Origin: Litorimonas sp963922935
GTDB taxonomy: Bacteria > Pseudomonadota > Alphaproteobacteria > Caulobacterales > Maricaulaceae
Reading direction: 5' to 3'
Length of the DNA: 43,352 bases
Assembly (NCBI GenBank): GCA_963922935.1
Contig: CAWUKE010000002.1
Span: 1 to 43,352, forward strand
The notes under the pieces were generated by a model, which was not told where the DNA came from, searched no databases, and worked only from the letters and a program-made list of their open reading frames with translations. The number at the start of each line of letters is the position of its first letter. The first letter of the stretch is position 1. The translations under genes were made by a program, and so were the position numbers. Below are positions 25,181-34,284 of this stretch, piece after piece.

Positions 25181-25208
25181 TGTAATGGTTTCAGAGCCTT
25201 GTCGACTA
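25181..25208 (+). promoter_or_regulatory. ECF-type promoter of the divergent small membrane protein gene
   Basis: TGTAATGGTTT (25181-25191), 11 bases, CGACTA (25203-25208), followed by a leader of roughly 25-30 bases and an AAAAGGA ribosome site before ATG 25241. It matches the promoter on the opposite strand exactly in both boxes and spacing. Confidence 0.75.
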
Positions 25209-25240
25209 TTTCCCTGCCACAACAGAAAAGGAATACGGCA

Positions 25241-25558
25241 ATGAAACGCAAACATGTAAAAGCGACTCTGATAGGAATTGGTGCAGCTTATATCGTCCTA
25301 GGCGGTCTACTCTTGAGCCTCCATCCAGAGCCCGTCGCGATAAGCCTTGATCTCGCCGCGCCGCTCATCATCTCTGCGATCGGGATTTCCGTTGCATTTG
25401 CATCTTACAGTCAGCCTGCTGATGGGCCTGACGTTCCTTCGCTGAGCAACGCCATCTGCGCCTCCAGCAAGCCAAGCCCAATCCAGGCTATTTCACTTGC
25501 CGCCTCAGGCTTCTTCCTCGGCGCGCTTCTCTATCACCTTGTCAAACTTTTCGCCTAA
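25241..25558 (+). CDS. Small membrane protein, likely ECF regulon member
   Basis: 105 residues from ATG 25241, with AAAAGGA about 9 bases before. Three hydrophobic segments are visible (LIGIGAAYIVLGGLLLSL, LIISAIGISVAFASY, AISLAASGFFLGALLYHLV). No family is recognised. The strong ECF-type promoter in front and the ribosome-bound gene for a TraB/GumN remnant 24 bases downstream make this a two-gene transcript under the sigma factor encoded on the other strand. Confidence 0.75.
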   Translation: MKRKHVKATLIGIGAAYIVLGGLLLSLHPEPVAISLDLAAPLIISAIGISVAFASYSQPADGPDVPSLSNAICASSKPSPIQAISLAASGFFLGALLYHLVKLFA

Positions 25559-25582
25559 GCGCGCAAATGAAAGGACAATAAC

Positions 25583-26013
25583 ATGAAAAATCTGTTTTTA
25601 GTTCGGCCATTACACTCTCAGCATTATGCGCTTGTGCAACGGCCGACACAGCGACCCTGCCAAAGGCCCCTGCTGCTTGGCTTGTCAGCGATGCAGACAG
25701 CGAAACGATCCTCTTTCCGACGGTTCATGTTTTGCCAGAGGGACTGGACTGGCAAACAGATCGCCTTAATGGACTGATGGCCTCGCCGGATGAAGTTTGG
25801 TTTGAGCTCGGCCGGTCCGATGACCCGGCTGTCGTCGCTGATGTCCAGCAATTGATGACTGAGCATGGCCTGTCACCAGACAGGCCGCTATCCAGTCGTT
25901 TGACGGCAGAGCAATACGCAAAGCTTGAAGCAGCGACTGTCGAGATTGGCATACCTGCCGCAAGCTTGCTTCAAGCAAATCGCTTGGTAAAATCTATCAC
26001 CTGGCCTGTCTGA
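25583..26013 (+). pseudogene. TraB/GumN-family gene with a 5' frameshift and missing C-terminal half
   Basis: ATG 25583 (AAAGGA upstream) starts MKNLFL, then the frame that looks coding is the next one: SSAITLSALCACATAD, then APAAWLVSDADSETILFPTV and HVLPEGLDWQTDRL. The latter is the first strand and His motif of TraB/GumN proteins. A one-base loss in or next to TTTTTAGTTCG (about 25595-25604) explains the break and would restore a signal peptide. The protein then ends at ITWPV, around residue 143, where full-length relatives have about 300. Either the gene is dead, or the frameshift is a sequencing error and only the C-terminus is lost. An IS3-type remnant follows 117 bases later. Confidence 0.7.
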
Positions 26014-26129
26014 TCTCAGCGCGAGTGGAACAGTAGCCTTAGGCTCCGATCAAGCGAGTGTTGTTCACAAGCTGCGTCCGAACTCGGATGAATGGATCAG
26101 CTAAATCTCAGGCGACCTGGTGGACGACG

Positions 26130-26360
26130 TCGAGGGTCGTATCCTGCTGCAGAACCAATTCCCGTCAGGAAGGCCTGGAGTAGCAGATCAAGGGCATCGT
26201 CGATCACTATAATCACGAGCGCTATCATAAGAACTCGAGCAACGTCAGGCGGTCTGACGTCTACCTCGCACGTATCCCAATCCATTATCACAGACGAGAA
26301 AGTTTCAATCGAGGGGCCATTCAAATGCGACGCTTTCAATGCCGCAGAGCCGTCGCCTAA
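26130..26360 (+). mobile_element. Remnant of an IS3-family transposase (OrfB C-terminus)
   Basis: With frameshifts and one in-frame TAG the sequence reads GRILLQNQF, then QIKGIVDHYNHERYHKNSSN, VRRSDVYLAR and a basic tail RESFNRGAIQMRRFQCRRA ending in TAA. This matches the end of IS3-group transposases (typically I-x-x-FV-x-HYN-x-x-RYHE, TPADVYFGR, then a K/R-rich tail). The DDE core and the insertion sequence ends are gone. It lies between the truncated TraB/GumN gene and the catabolic cluster, so insertion and decay may explain the lost 3' half of the former. Confidence 0.75.
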
Positions 26361-26430
26361 AAACCAGACGAACCGACCCGCGCCCCATTTTGCAAAGTTA
26401 GCCGAGTATCTTCTGTTCTCCAAAGCTATC

Positions 26431-26458
26431 TTGACAAACCCTAACCCTCTGCTATTTC
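26431..26458 (+). promoter_or_regulatory. Caulobacter-type housekeeping promoter of the TonB receptor gene
   Basis: TTGACAA (26431-26437), 13 bases, GCTATTTC (26451-26458). This fits the alphaproteobacterial consensus TTGACGS-N10-14-GCTANAWC with one mismatch in each box. The start of transcription would fall at about 26465, inside the dyad listed next. Confidence 0.65.
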
Positions 26459-26489
26459 AACAAGTGTTCAAATTCAACAGTTGTTGAAA
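26455..26489. promoter_or_regulatory. 35-bp dyad, probable operator over the receptor promoter
   Basis: Left half TTTCAACAAGTGTTCAA (26455-26471), centre A (26472), right half TTCAACAGTTGTTGAAA (26473-26489). The halves match at 15 of 17 positions as an inverted repeat. It overlaps the -10 box and the likely start site, the place for a repressor. The nearest candidate regulator is the TetR protein at 28795-29451. I see no second copy in the TetR/ligase intergenic region. Confidence 0.65.
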
Positions 26490-26512
26490 AATAAAATCTA
26501 TAGGGGAACAAA

Positions 26513-28798
26513 ATGTCATTTCGAAGCGCCCTCATTTTATCCAGTTCTCTAGCTGCGATCACGCATATTCCCGTCATCGCGGAAGCACAAACTGTTGACG
26601 ACGAAATTATTGTTACGGCCCAGCGCCGGGCGCAAAGCATCCAGGACGTGCCAATTTCTGTAACGGCTGTTTCAGGTGACTTTCTCGAAGATATTGGGGC
26701 GATTGACATTACGGATGTTCAGAAAATCACACCCAATGCAACGATTGAAGTAGCACGCGGATCTAACTCGACTTTAATCGCTTTTATTCGAGGCGTGGGG
26801 CAGCAGGATCCGCTTTGGGGGTTTGAACCCGGCGTTGGGCTATATGTGGATGATGTCTATATTGCTCGCCCTCAAGGCGCGATTTTAGATATATTTGATG
26901 TGGAACGTGTCGAGGTTTTGCGGGGACCGCAAGGAACGCTTTATGGGCGAAATACCATTGGTGGCGCGATTAAATACGTCACCAAAGGCCTTGATATGGA
27001 AAACCCAACGCTGAAAACGCGGGTCAATGTCGGTTCTTATAGTCAATTTGATCAAATTATTTCGGGCTCTCTGCCGATTTCGGATACATTTGCGGTCGGG
27101 GCGGCTGTTGCAAATTATCAACGGGACGGCTTTGGTGAAAATCTAAACACTGGGGCAGATCATTATGACAAGGACATTTTAGCAGGGCGCATTAGCGCGG
27201 AATGGGCACCATCAGACGCATTTAATTTCCGATTGGCGGCAGATATGACGCAAGATGATTCCAATGCCAAGCATGGACATCGCCTACTTCCGAGTGCGGA
27301 TGGAACGTTGGCTGTCACGGATAGTGAATATGATACACGTGCAGGGGCAGGGGATGACAATGAAGTAGAAACCAAAGGTGTTTCCCTGACGGCGGCATGG
27401 AATGTAAATGATGCAGTCACTTTAAAGTCTATCACCGCCTACCGCGAGGGCGAAACAGTTACACCGATTGATTTTGATGCATTGCCTCAAGCCGATTTTG
27501 ATGTGCCCGCCTTCTATAATGACGATCAATTTACACAAGAATTCCAACTTATATATAGTAGCGATCGTCTGTCAGGTGTCGCAGGCTTTTATTATTTGGA
27601 CGGTGACGCGCAAGGTGAATTTGACGTTGTGTTGGGGGGATTGGGGCTAACGGTCTTCACTGCAGGTCGTCAGAAAAAAGAAAATTTGTCGGCCTATGCT
27701 GATTTTACCTATGAGTTAACGGATCGTTTAGGGCTTTCTCTTGGTGCCCGTTATACAGAAGACAAAACAGTTGCCGACGTCACACGGGAATTATGGTTGG
27801 GCAGTGGATCTGCTTCATTTGATCCTTCAAATACAACCTCAATACTGTTTCGAACAGAAACAGATTATAATGGGCTGGAGCGCAAGGACAGTGAGTTCTC
27901 ACCTCGCATCGCTGTGGATTATGAGTTGACGCCGAACACAAATATTTATGCGTCTTATTCTAAAGGCTTTAAAGCGGGAGGTTTTGATCCCCGCGCGAAC
28001 GATTTTGCTGATGTTGCAAATTTGAGCCTAGACGGTTTTGGTCCTGAGACTGTCGATAGTTATGAACTGGGTGTAAAAGCTTCTGTCCTGGATAATCGCT
28101 TAACTTATAGCTTAACGGGCTTTTTTGCTGATTATCAGGATCAGCAAATCACTGTGCAACGGGGCGCTGACTTACTTCTCGCAGATGGCGTAACGCCAGG
28201 CCAAGATGGTGATAATGATACGTTCACATCAACGGTCTTCAATGCGGGTAACTCTGAATATAAAGGCGTTGAATTTGAAAGCGCGTTTAAGCTCTCAGAC
28301 ACTTTCACTCTAACGGCTATGCTGGGATATATTGATGCGGAGATCACGGAGATTTTGGATGATCAACTCGGCAATATTGCAGATCTGTTTGTTACACAAA
28401 ATACGCCTGAGATCACAACGCGATTCGGTTTTGCCTATAACCACGACTTAGGCAATATGGGCGACATTTTATTGACGGGCTCGGCGTCCTATCGGGATGA
28501 ATATTTTTTATTCAGCACGCCTAACCAAGGCTTTGCAGCAGGAACCAATCCAATCTTTGCGCAAGGTGGTCCGGCGCTTGATCCTGATAAATATACTGTC
28601 TTTGATGTGGGTGTGAATTGGACCAGTGAGAGTGGGCAGTGGCAGTTTGGGCTATTCGGCCGGAATTTGACGGATGAGCGTGCGCGCGTGGCAGCCTATA
28701 ATTTCGTCTCTCCGTCCCAGCTTGGTGTGGACGGGGCATATTCCGCTTTCTATCGGGCGCCGCGTACCTTCACGGCAACGCTAGGATTTAACTACTAG
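26513..28798 (+). CDS. TonB-dependent outer-membrane receptor
   Basis: 761 residues, a usual length for the family. A signal peptide (1-25) is followed by a TonB-box-like DDEIIVTAQRR, and a plug domain with VPISVTAVSG, FIRGVGQQDP, GVGLYVDDVYIARPQ and VLRGPQGTLYGRNTIGGAI. The barrel follows and ends GFNY with a short aromatic C-terminus. Sphingomonad-type receptors of this kind import aromatic, steroid or glycan substrates. The neighbours (ligase, hydrolases, MFS permease) suggest an ester or acid rather than iron. GGGGAA precedes the ATG. The stop overlaps the TetR stop on the other strand. Confidence 0.95.
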   Translation: MSFRSALILSSSLAAITHIPVIAEAQTVDDEIIVTAQRRAQSIQDVPISVTAVSGDFLEDIGAIDITDVQKITPNATIEVARGSNSTLIAFIRGVGQQDPLWGFEPGVGLYVDDVYIARPQGAILDIFDVERVEVLRGPQGTLYGRNTIGGAIKYVTKGLDMENPTLKTRVNVGSYSQFDQIISGSLPISDTFAVGAAVANYQRDGFGENLNTGADHYDKDILAGRISAEWAPSDAFNFRLAADMTQDDSNAKHGHRLLPSADGTLAVTDSEYDTRAGAGDDNEVETKGVSLTAAWNVNDAVTLKSITAYREGETVTPIDFDALPQADFDVPAFYNDDQFTQEFQLIYSSDRLSGVAGFYYLDGDAQGEFDVVLGGLGLTVFTAGRQKKENLSAYADFTYELTDRLGLSLGARYTEDKTVADVTRELWLGSGSASFDPSNTTSILFRTETDYNGLERKDSEFSPRIAVDYELTPNTNIYASYSKGFKAGGFDPRANDFADVANLSLDGFGPETVDSYELGVKASVLDNRLTYSLTGFFADYQDQQITVQRGADLLLADGVTPGQDGDNDTFTSTVFNAGNSEYKGVEFESAFKLSDTFTLTAMLGYIDAEITEILDDQLGNIADLFVTQNTPEITTRFGFAYNHDLGNMGDILLTGSASYRDEYFLFSTPNQGFAAGTNPIFAQGGPALDPDKYTVFDVGVNWTSESGQWQFGLFGRNLTDERARVAAYNFVSPSQLGVDGAYSAFYRAPRTFTATLGFNY

Positions 28799-29451
28799 CT
28801 TTCCGTCGCGTCGCAGATGGCTTTAAAGCCAGCTGCGATGAACGGGATCATATGTTTATAGCCGGTGATTGTGTCAGATGACGATGCCTTTCCTTTAGAT
28901 AATGTATCAAGGCGATGGGTGTCGGCAAATGTCAGGGTCAATGCGCCGGACATATAATGATATCCCCAATAGAGTGCCTGTTCATCGGCGTCAGGCAGGG
29001 CAGCTTTGAGAGCGGAAATGAATTTGAGAACGAAAGGGTTGAAATTGTCTGTCATTAATTCTCGACCCCATTCTGTGGAGTTATTTACCCATGCCACGAG
29101 GGACAGATAATGTTTCCATCCTTCATCTGCCGAAGCATGAATATCAGCCAATGGCCGCAGATACGCATCAATAATATCTTCCAGCGTTGCGGTATTTGGG
29201 GCAGCTTTTTCGAGACAAGCAGAAAGCGCCTGATCCCTAACTTTATTCAGGACAATGGCCCTGCGATGGAAAACTGTTGTGAACAATTCACGCTTGGTTC
29301 CGAAGTGATAATTCGTCAAAGCGACATCGACATCCGCAAGCTTCGCAATTTTGCGCAAGGTCACACCATCATAACCATGTTCGGCAAACAACTGTTCTGC
29401 CGCGTTCAAAATACGCTCCTTGCGATCAGGACGTTTAGTGTTTTTGGGCAA
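28795..29451 (-). CDS. TetR-family repressor (PsrA-type C-terminal domain)
   Basis: 218 residues. The HTH is at about 10-55 (RILNAAEQLFAEHGYDGVTL, then KIAKLADVDVALTNYHF). The ligand domain, with DEGWKHYLSLVAWVNNSTEWG and YHYMSGALTLTFADTHRL, resembles the TetR_C_30 group that includes PsrA. It is divergent from the ligase operon and convergent with the receptor gene, so it is the prime candidate for local control. The ligand may be the acid or CoA ester handled by the cluster. Confidence 0.88.
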   Translation of the reverse strand: MPKNTKRPDRKERILNAAEQLFAEHGYDGVTLRKIAKLADVDVALTNYHFGTKRELFTTVFHRRAIVLNKVRDQALSACLEKAAPNTATLEDIIDAYLRPLADIHASADEGWKHYLSLVAWVNNSTEWGRELMTDNFNPFVLKFISALKAALPDADEQALYWGYHYMSGALTLTFADTHRLDTLSKGKASSSDTITGYKHMIPFIAAGFKAICDATES

Positions 29452-29536
29452 AATTCTTCATGTCCTGTTGTCGGCAGTCGCTTCGTATATGGGCAGAGAT
29501 ATCCACGCGGTCAAATCATCATGGGAAGTATTTTTC

Positions 29537-31090
29537 ATGATTAAATCGACCGAGCCATTATTGCCCGATTACTTTACTTTGCATGCCAAATGGAGAGGAA
29601 AAAAATCCGCATTAATTTCGGCTACAGAAAGTTTGAACTGGGCTGAATTTAATAGTCGTTTAAATCAAATTGCGAGTGGCCTTCATGCTTTGGGGTTAAA
29701 ACCACAAGACAGAGTCGTCGTTTTTATGACCAATGGCGGAGCGATGGCCGAGGTGCTGTTCGGTCTGATGGTAGGCGGTTTTGTTTCAGCTCCGCTTAAT
29801 CTGTCAGTGACGGATGAAGCCGTTGGTAATATGATAAGGGACTGTGAAGCCAAGGCCATAATTGCAACGGCAGATCATGTTCATCGTCTGAACCGAATAT
29901 TGAAGGCCATGGGTAAAACTGCGCCAGCCATACGCATTTTAGCAGAAGGAATGGCGGAAAATTGGATTGAATTTGAACCTTGGCGGGATGGACAATGTTC
30001 AGGTAAGGCGGATGTCAAAGTTAGGTCAGGTGACCTGCTCAATATAATTTATTCCTCGGGTACAACTGGTCAACCCAAAGGCATTGCCCACACACATCAA
30101 GGACGCCGAGACTGGGCCTATGATTTAGCAAATGCGTTGCGCTATAACAGCTCGGCTCGTTTCATGGCGACAATCGGCCTGTATTCTAACATTACTTGGG
30201 TGGGCATGCTTTGTGCCTTATTGTCTGGCGGAACCCTTATCGTCAGCAGGAAGTTCGACGCCCATCAACTTTGGCAAGACATAGAAAATCATGGTGTGAC
30301 ACATTTAGCTATGGTGCCCGTCATGTATGAACGCATGATGGAGGTCGAAGGTCATGAAAAGTATGATGTTAGCACTATGCAAGGCATGATGAGTGCGGGT
30401 TCTGCTTTGCGAGCTTCTATTCGCGAAAAACTATTCGCTCGCTTTGATTGTGGGATCACGGAACTTTACGGACTTACGGAAGGTGTAATAACGACTTTAG
30501 ATCCGGAAGACTCCGAAGGACGCATGTCCTCTGTAGGGGTTCCCATTCTTGGCAGCGATCTGATCATCTTGGATGAAGAAAAACAGATATGTGGCGCAGG
30601 CAAATCCGGTGAGATTTTGATGGCTACAAGGTTTGTTATGCCGGGCTATCTGAATCGGGATGATGCGACATCAGACAGCCTGTTCATTGATGAAAATGGT
30701 CAGCACTGGCTACGCACAGGCGATATTGGCTATCTGGATGACGAAGGTTACCTCTACATTGTCGATCGGAAAAAGGATATGATTTTGTCAGGGGGACAGA
30801 ATATTTATCCGCAGGATATTGAGGCGGTTATGGCGAGACACGATGACGTTATTGATGTCGCTGTCATCGGTGTGAAAAGTAATCGCTGGGGCGAGACTCC
30901 CCTGGCCATCATTGCACCCAGAAATGGCAAAGCTGATATTCAGGCAATTAAAAAATGGACGAATGAGAGGCTAGGCAAACAGCAACGTATCATTGACGTG
31001 AAGATAATGGATGCCATTCCGAGGAACCCAAATGGCAAGATATTGAAACGTGATTTGCGCCAAAAGTTCAAAGACATTTCATATGACTAG
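29537..31090 (+). CDS. AMP-forming acyl-CoA synthetase/ligase
   Basis: 517 residues from ATG 29537, with GGAAG 8-12 bases upstream; the frame extends further upstream but that part lacks family character. The adenylation motifs are IYSSGTTGQPKGIAHTH (about 170-186), ELYGLTEG, LRTGDIGYLDDEGYLYIVDR, KKDMILSGGQNIYPQDIE and the C-terminal lysine in NPNGKILKRDL. It would activate a carboxylic acid as its CoA thioester. Which acid is not evident; aryl and medium-chain acids are possible. It opens a coupled operon: the next gene starts inside its last codons. Confidence 0.92.
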   Translation: MIKSTEPLLPDYFTLHAKWRGKKSALISATESLNWAEFNSRLNQIASGLHALGLKPQDRVVVFMTNGGAMAEVLFGLMVGGFVSAPLNLSVTDEAVGNMIRDCEAKAIIATADHVHRLNRILKAMGKTAPAIRILAEGMAENWIEFEPWRDGQCSGKADVKVRSGDLLNIIYSSGTTGQPKGIAHTHQGRRDWAYDLANALRYNSSARFMATIGLYSNITWVGMLCALLSGGTLIVSRKFDAHQLWQDIENHGVTHLAMVPVMYERMMEVEGHEKYDVSTMQGMMSAGSALRASIREKLFARFDCGITELYGLTEGVITTLDPEDSEGRMSSVGVPILGSDLIILDEEKQICGAGKSGEILMATRFVMPGYLNRDDATSDSLFIDENGQHWLRTGDIGYLDDEGYLYIVDRKKDMILSGGQNIYPQDIEAVMARHDDVIDVAVIGVKSNRWGETPLAIIAPRNGKADIQAIKKWTNERLGKQQRIIDVKIMDAIPRNPNGKILKRDLRQKFKDISYD

Positions 31091-31943
31091 AGCGTATGAA
31101 AATATCTTTTATCAATCCCCCGATGGTTTGAATTTATATGCACGAGTTTATGACGGTCAAAATGACAAGCCCACTTTACTTTGTCTGCATGGCCTATCCC
31201 GTAATTCAGCCGATTTCCACAGTTTGCTTGAGTTACTTCCAGACTACCCAGCAATAAGTGTTGATCAGAGAGGTAGAGGGCGGTCAACTTATGATTCGAA
31301 TGTAAAAAATTATCGTCCTGATATTTACTGCCAAGATATGTTTGCTCTTCTGCGGGAACGTGGCCTTGAACAGGTGATCGCTATTGGAACATCAATGGGC
31401 GGGCTGATGACAATGATGATGTCGTCATCCAATCCGAACATTTTTAAAGCGGCCATCATTAATGATATCGGTCCCGAAGTTGATCCCGCAGGTCTGAAAA
31501 GACTACGCGGTTACATTGGTAAAAGCACAGAGTTTGCGAGTTGGGACGCGGCCGCCCAATCCATCAAAGCGCAAGGCCCGGATATTTTCCCTGAATTCAC
31601 CCATAAAGACTGGCTCGCCTTCGCGCGACGGACTTGTGAGGAAGCGAAAAATGGAACCATCCGTTTTGCCTATGATCCGGCCATTCAAGCCGGCCTGAAA
31701 CAGGATGACCCATCGGCTGTTCCGCCTGATCTTTGGCCCCTGTTTGATGGTCTACGAAATGTTCCTTTATTGATCATTCGCGGCGAGACCTCTGATATTC
31801 TTTCAGCGGAAACCGCAACAAAAATGATGGCCCGACATCCTGACTGTCTGCTGACGACTATCCCTAAGCGTGGTCACGCTCCACTCCTCACAGAGGAGGC
31901 GGCGATTGAGGCAATCACATCTTTTCTGGAGGCCCATGCATGA
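31083..31943 (+). CDS. Alpha/beta hydrolase, cytoplasmic
   Basis: 286 residues from ATG 31083, overlapping the ligase stop by 8 bases. HGLSRNSADF (36-45) forms the oxyanion strand, DQRGRGRS follows, and the nucleophile elbow is GTSMGG with S104. KRGHAPLL near the C-terminus carries the catalytic His. No signal peptide is seen. Family members cleave esters, lactones or C-C bonds; this one may process the ligase product or its precursor. The exact substrate cannot be told. Confidence 0.88.
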   Translation: MTRAYENIFYQSPDGLNLYARVYDGQNDKPTLLCLHGLSRNSADFHSLLELLPDYPAISVDQRGRGRSTYDSNVKNYRPDIYCQDMFALLRERGLEQVIAIGTSMGGLMTMMMSSSNPNIFKAAIINDIGPEVDPAGLKRLRGYIGKSTEFASWDAAAQSIKAQGPDIFPEFTHKDWLAFARRTCEEAKNGTIRFAYDPAIQAGLKQDDPSAVPPDLWPLFDGLRNVPLLIIRGETSDILSAETATKMMARHPDCLLTTIPKRGHAPLLTEEAAIEAITSFLEAHA

Positions 31944-32860
31944 TCTATCGTCTCTTTCTGGTCATTTGTATGGTATGCTTAGTCGGTTGCAATGCAGCCC
32001 AAACTGATGATCCATACGACCCTCGGGCAAGCACGTACTTCCAACTTTCTGACAAGTTGATCGATGTTGATGGGCTGACAATGCGTTATCGTGATGAGGG
32101 GCCCAAAGAGGCGCGAACACTCGTCATGATCCATGGATTTACTTCATCTCTGGAGAGTTGGGATCAGTTGGCCGCAGAATTATCTTCCGACTACAGAGTT
32201 ATTCGTATGGATTTACCGGGTCACGGCCTGACGGGGCCTGATGAACAAGGCAGATATAGCAATGAGCAAACTGTACAATTTGTTTCAAGCTTCATAGATC
32301 AGCTGGGCCTCGAAGATCCTATTTTAGTGGGTAATTCTTTGGGCGGGTTGACGGCTTGGCGATATGCTTCATCTCAATCAGATAGTGTTGCAAGCTTGAT
32401 ATTAATTGCGCCCGGAGGTTTCTCAATTAACGGCGTAACAGAACAGCCGGCCAAGGTTCCGGCCATGGTAAAGTTCTACTTGACCAAAGCGCCGGAGGCA
32501 GGCGTCAAGCAAGCTTTGTCAGCGCTTTACGGTAATCCCGAAGCCATCCCCGTCGAACGATTTACCAGTTTTCGTAATTTGATGAAACGTCCTGGCAATG
32601 GGGAAGCCTTTGTTCAACGCGCGGCAACTTTTACACTACCTGACCCAGAACCTGAATTGAAAAGACTAGACGTGCCGACGCTTCTGCTTTGGGGTGACAG
32701 TGATATAATGGTTCCCTCAGAACACGGAGAGAAATTTTCTGCTGCGCTTCCGGACGCGAAATTGATTGTTTATGACGGTGTAGGACATATACCGCAGGAA
32801 GAAATACCCGGACGTGTCGCGGCAGATATTCATCGGTTTCTGGAAGAGCATACCCCATGA
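31940..32860 (+). CDS. Alpha/beta hydrolase lipoprotein
   Basis: 306 residues. The N-terminus LFLVICMVCLVGC is a lipoprotein signal with the acylated Cys at 17, so the enzyme is anchored outside the cytoplasm. HGFTSSLESWD (65-75), DLPGHG, VGNSLGG (S133 nucleophile) and DGVGHIPQEE (His) give the triad; LLWGDSDIMVP supplies the Asp. An envelope-bound hydrolase in this operon could cut an imported ester or lactone in the periplasm before MFS uptake. It overlaps both neighbours by ATGA. Confidence 0.9.
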   Translation: MIYRLFLVICMVCLVGCNAAQTDDPYDPRASTYFQLSDKLIDVDGLTMRYRDEGPKEARTLVMIHGFTSSLESWDQLAAELSSDYRVIRMDLPGHGLTGPDEQGRYSNEQTVQFVSSFIDQLGLEDPILVGNSLGGLTAWRYASSQSDSVASLILIAPGGFSINGVTEQPAKVPAMVKFYLTKAPEAGVKQALSALYGNPEAIPVERFTSFRNLMKRPGNGEAFVQRAATFTLPDPEPELKRLDVPTLLLWGDSDIMVPSEHGEKFSAALPDAKLIVYDGVGHIPQEEIPGRVAADIHRFLEEHTP

Positions 32861-34122
32861 ACCTGCGCACAACGAATCGGTGGTATATCCTTATTGTTCT
32901 GACGCTCGTTTACGCGCTAAATCATGTTGACCGTCAGATTATGGTCATATTGTCCGAGCCCATAAAGCTGGAATTTGGGCTCAGCGATACACAGTTGGGA
33001 CTTCTGACGGGTTTCCTATTTGCCGCCTTTTACGCGACATTGGGTATTCCGTTTGCGGCATGGGCTGATCGGGGCAATCGTAGAAACATAATCGCTTTAG
33101 CCCTGACAATATGGTCTGGTATGACGGCTGTGAGCGGCTTTGCGCAAAATTTCTGGCATTTGGCCTTGGCGCGTATGGGTGTTGGTATTGGCGAAGCTGG
33201 CGGTACGCCTCCCGCGACAGCCATGATATCTGATCTGTTTCCGCCCAAGCACCGGGCCTTTGCCTTGGGCATCTATACGACAGGTATCAGTCTAGGCATT
33301 TTAATTGGCTTTGTTTTGGGCGGCGCCATCGCTGCTCGATATGGTTGGCGGGTTGGCTTTTTTGTTGCCGGTGTTCCGGGGCTGCTTATGGCTGTGATTT
33401 TGTTATTGACTGTGGCGGAACCCAAAAGGGGGCAATCAGAAAATCTGGTGGATGACGATGACGCCCCAAGCCTGAAGGCGACTCTGTCCTATTTTCTGTC
33501 ACAAAAGGCCATGGTCTATCTTCTGCTGGGCGGTGTCTTTGTTTGTATTTCTGCAAATGCCTTCCTGGTTGGTATACCGCTTTATCTCATCAGAGTGCAT
33601 GAAGTCCCTATTGGCGAACTCGGTGTGGCGTTAGGATTGCTAATGGGCGGTGTCGGTGGCGCGGGGGCCATTATTGTGGGAGCGTTGTGTGACCGTCTTT
33701 CGCAAAAAGATCTTAGATGGCGCCCTTGGATGATACTCATAACCGGCCTGATAGCGTTCCCTTTTATAATCTGGTTTCTTTACGCTCCAGACAAACAGAC
33801 GGCCTATCTAGCCTATCTGGTGCCGGGTTTTGTCGGGCTGCTTTATGCGTCTATCTCCTATACCGCGATGCAGGAACTCGTGCCCTTGCGTATGCGCGCC
33901 ATGGCTTCCGCTGTCATGCTGCTTTGCCTGACCTTGCTCGGCATTGGGCTCGGCCCGGTGATATTAGGGATGATCTCTGACTGGTACACGGCTGACCTTG
34001 GTCGGTTTGCTATCCGCCGTGCTTTGACTTGGATCTTGATATTCAACCTTATGAGTATTGTTTTCTACGTCTTGGCTGCGCGTCATTATCGTGCGGGGGT
34101 CGAGCGGGCGCTCAGGTACTAA
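32857..34122 (+). CDS. MFS transporter, spinster-like
   Basis: 421 residues with 12 hydrophobic segments. The first helix carries YALNHVDRQIM, typical of the spinster-like group of proteobacteria. Motif A is WADRGNRRNI after helix 2, and GIGEAGGTPPATAMISD is in helix 5. It probably moves the hydrolase product across the inner membrane. The start overlaps the lipoprotein stop by four bases. A strong terminator follows at 34285. Confidence 0.92.
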   Translation: MNLRTTNRWYILIVLTLVYALNHVDRQIMVILSEPIKLEFGLSDTQLGLLTGFLFAAFYATLGIPFAAWADRGNRRNIIALALTIWSGMTAVSGFAQNFWHLALARMGVGIGEAGGTPPATAMISDLFPPKHRAFALGIYTTGISLGILIGFVLGGAIAARYGWRVGFFVAGVPGLLMAVILLLTVAEPKRGQSENLVDDDDAPSLKATLSYFLSQKAMVYLLLGGVFVCISANAFLVGIPLYLIRVHEVPIGELGVALGLLMGGVGGAGAIIVGALCDRLSQKDLRWRPWMILITGLIAFPFIIWFLYAPDKQTAYLAYLVPGFVGLLYASISYTAMQELVPLRMRAMASAVMLLCLTLLGIGLGPVILGMISDWYTADLGRFAIRRALTWILIFNLMSIVFYVLAARHYRAGVERALRY

Positions 34123-34284
34123 GGGAAATTGCGATGAGCTGCTAACTCGTTCTTTGAAGGTGGGCAGTGTTGGATATATAGCCAAAACGGCAACTCAAGC
34201 CCTACGGAAGGTAGAGTTACTAGAACCGATGTGCAGAGTGAGATAAATTATTGTGAAATAATAATTTTTCGAACGCGTTAGCAT

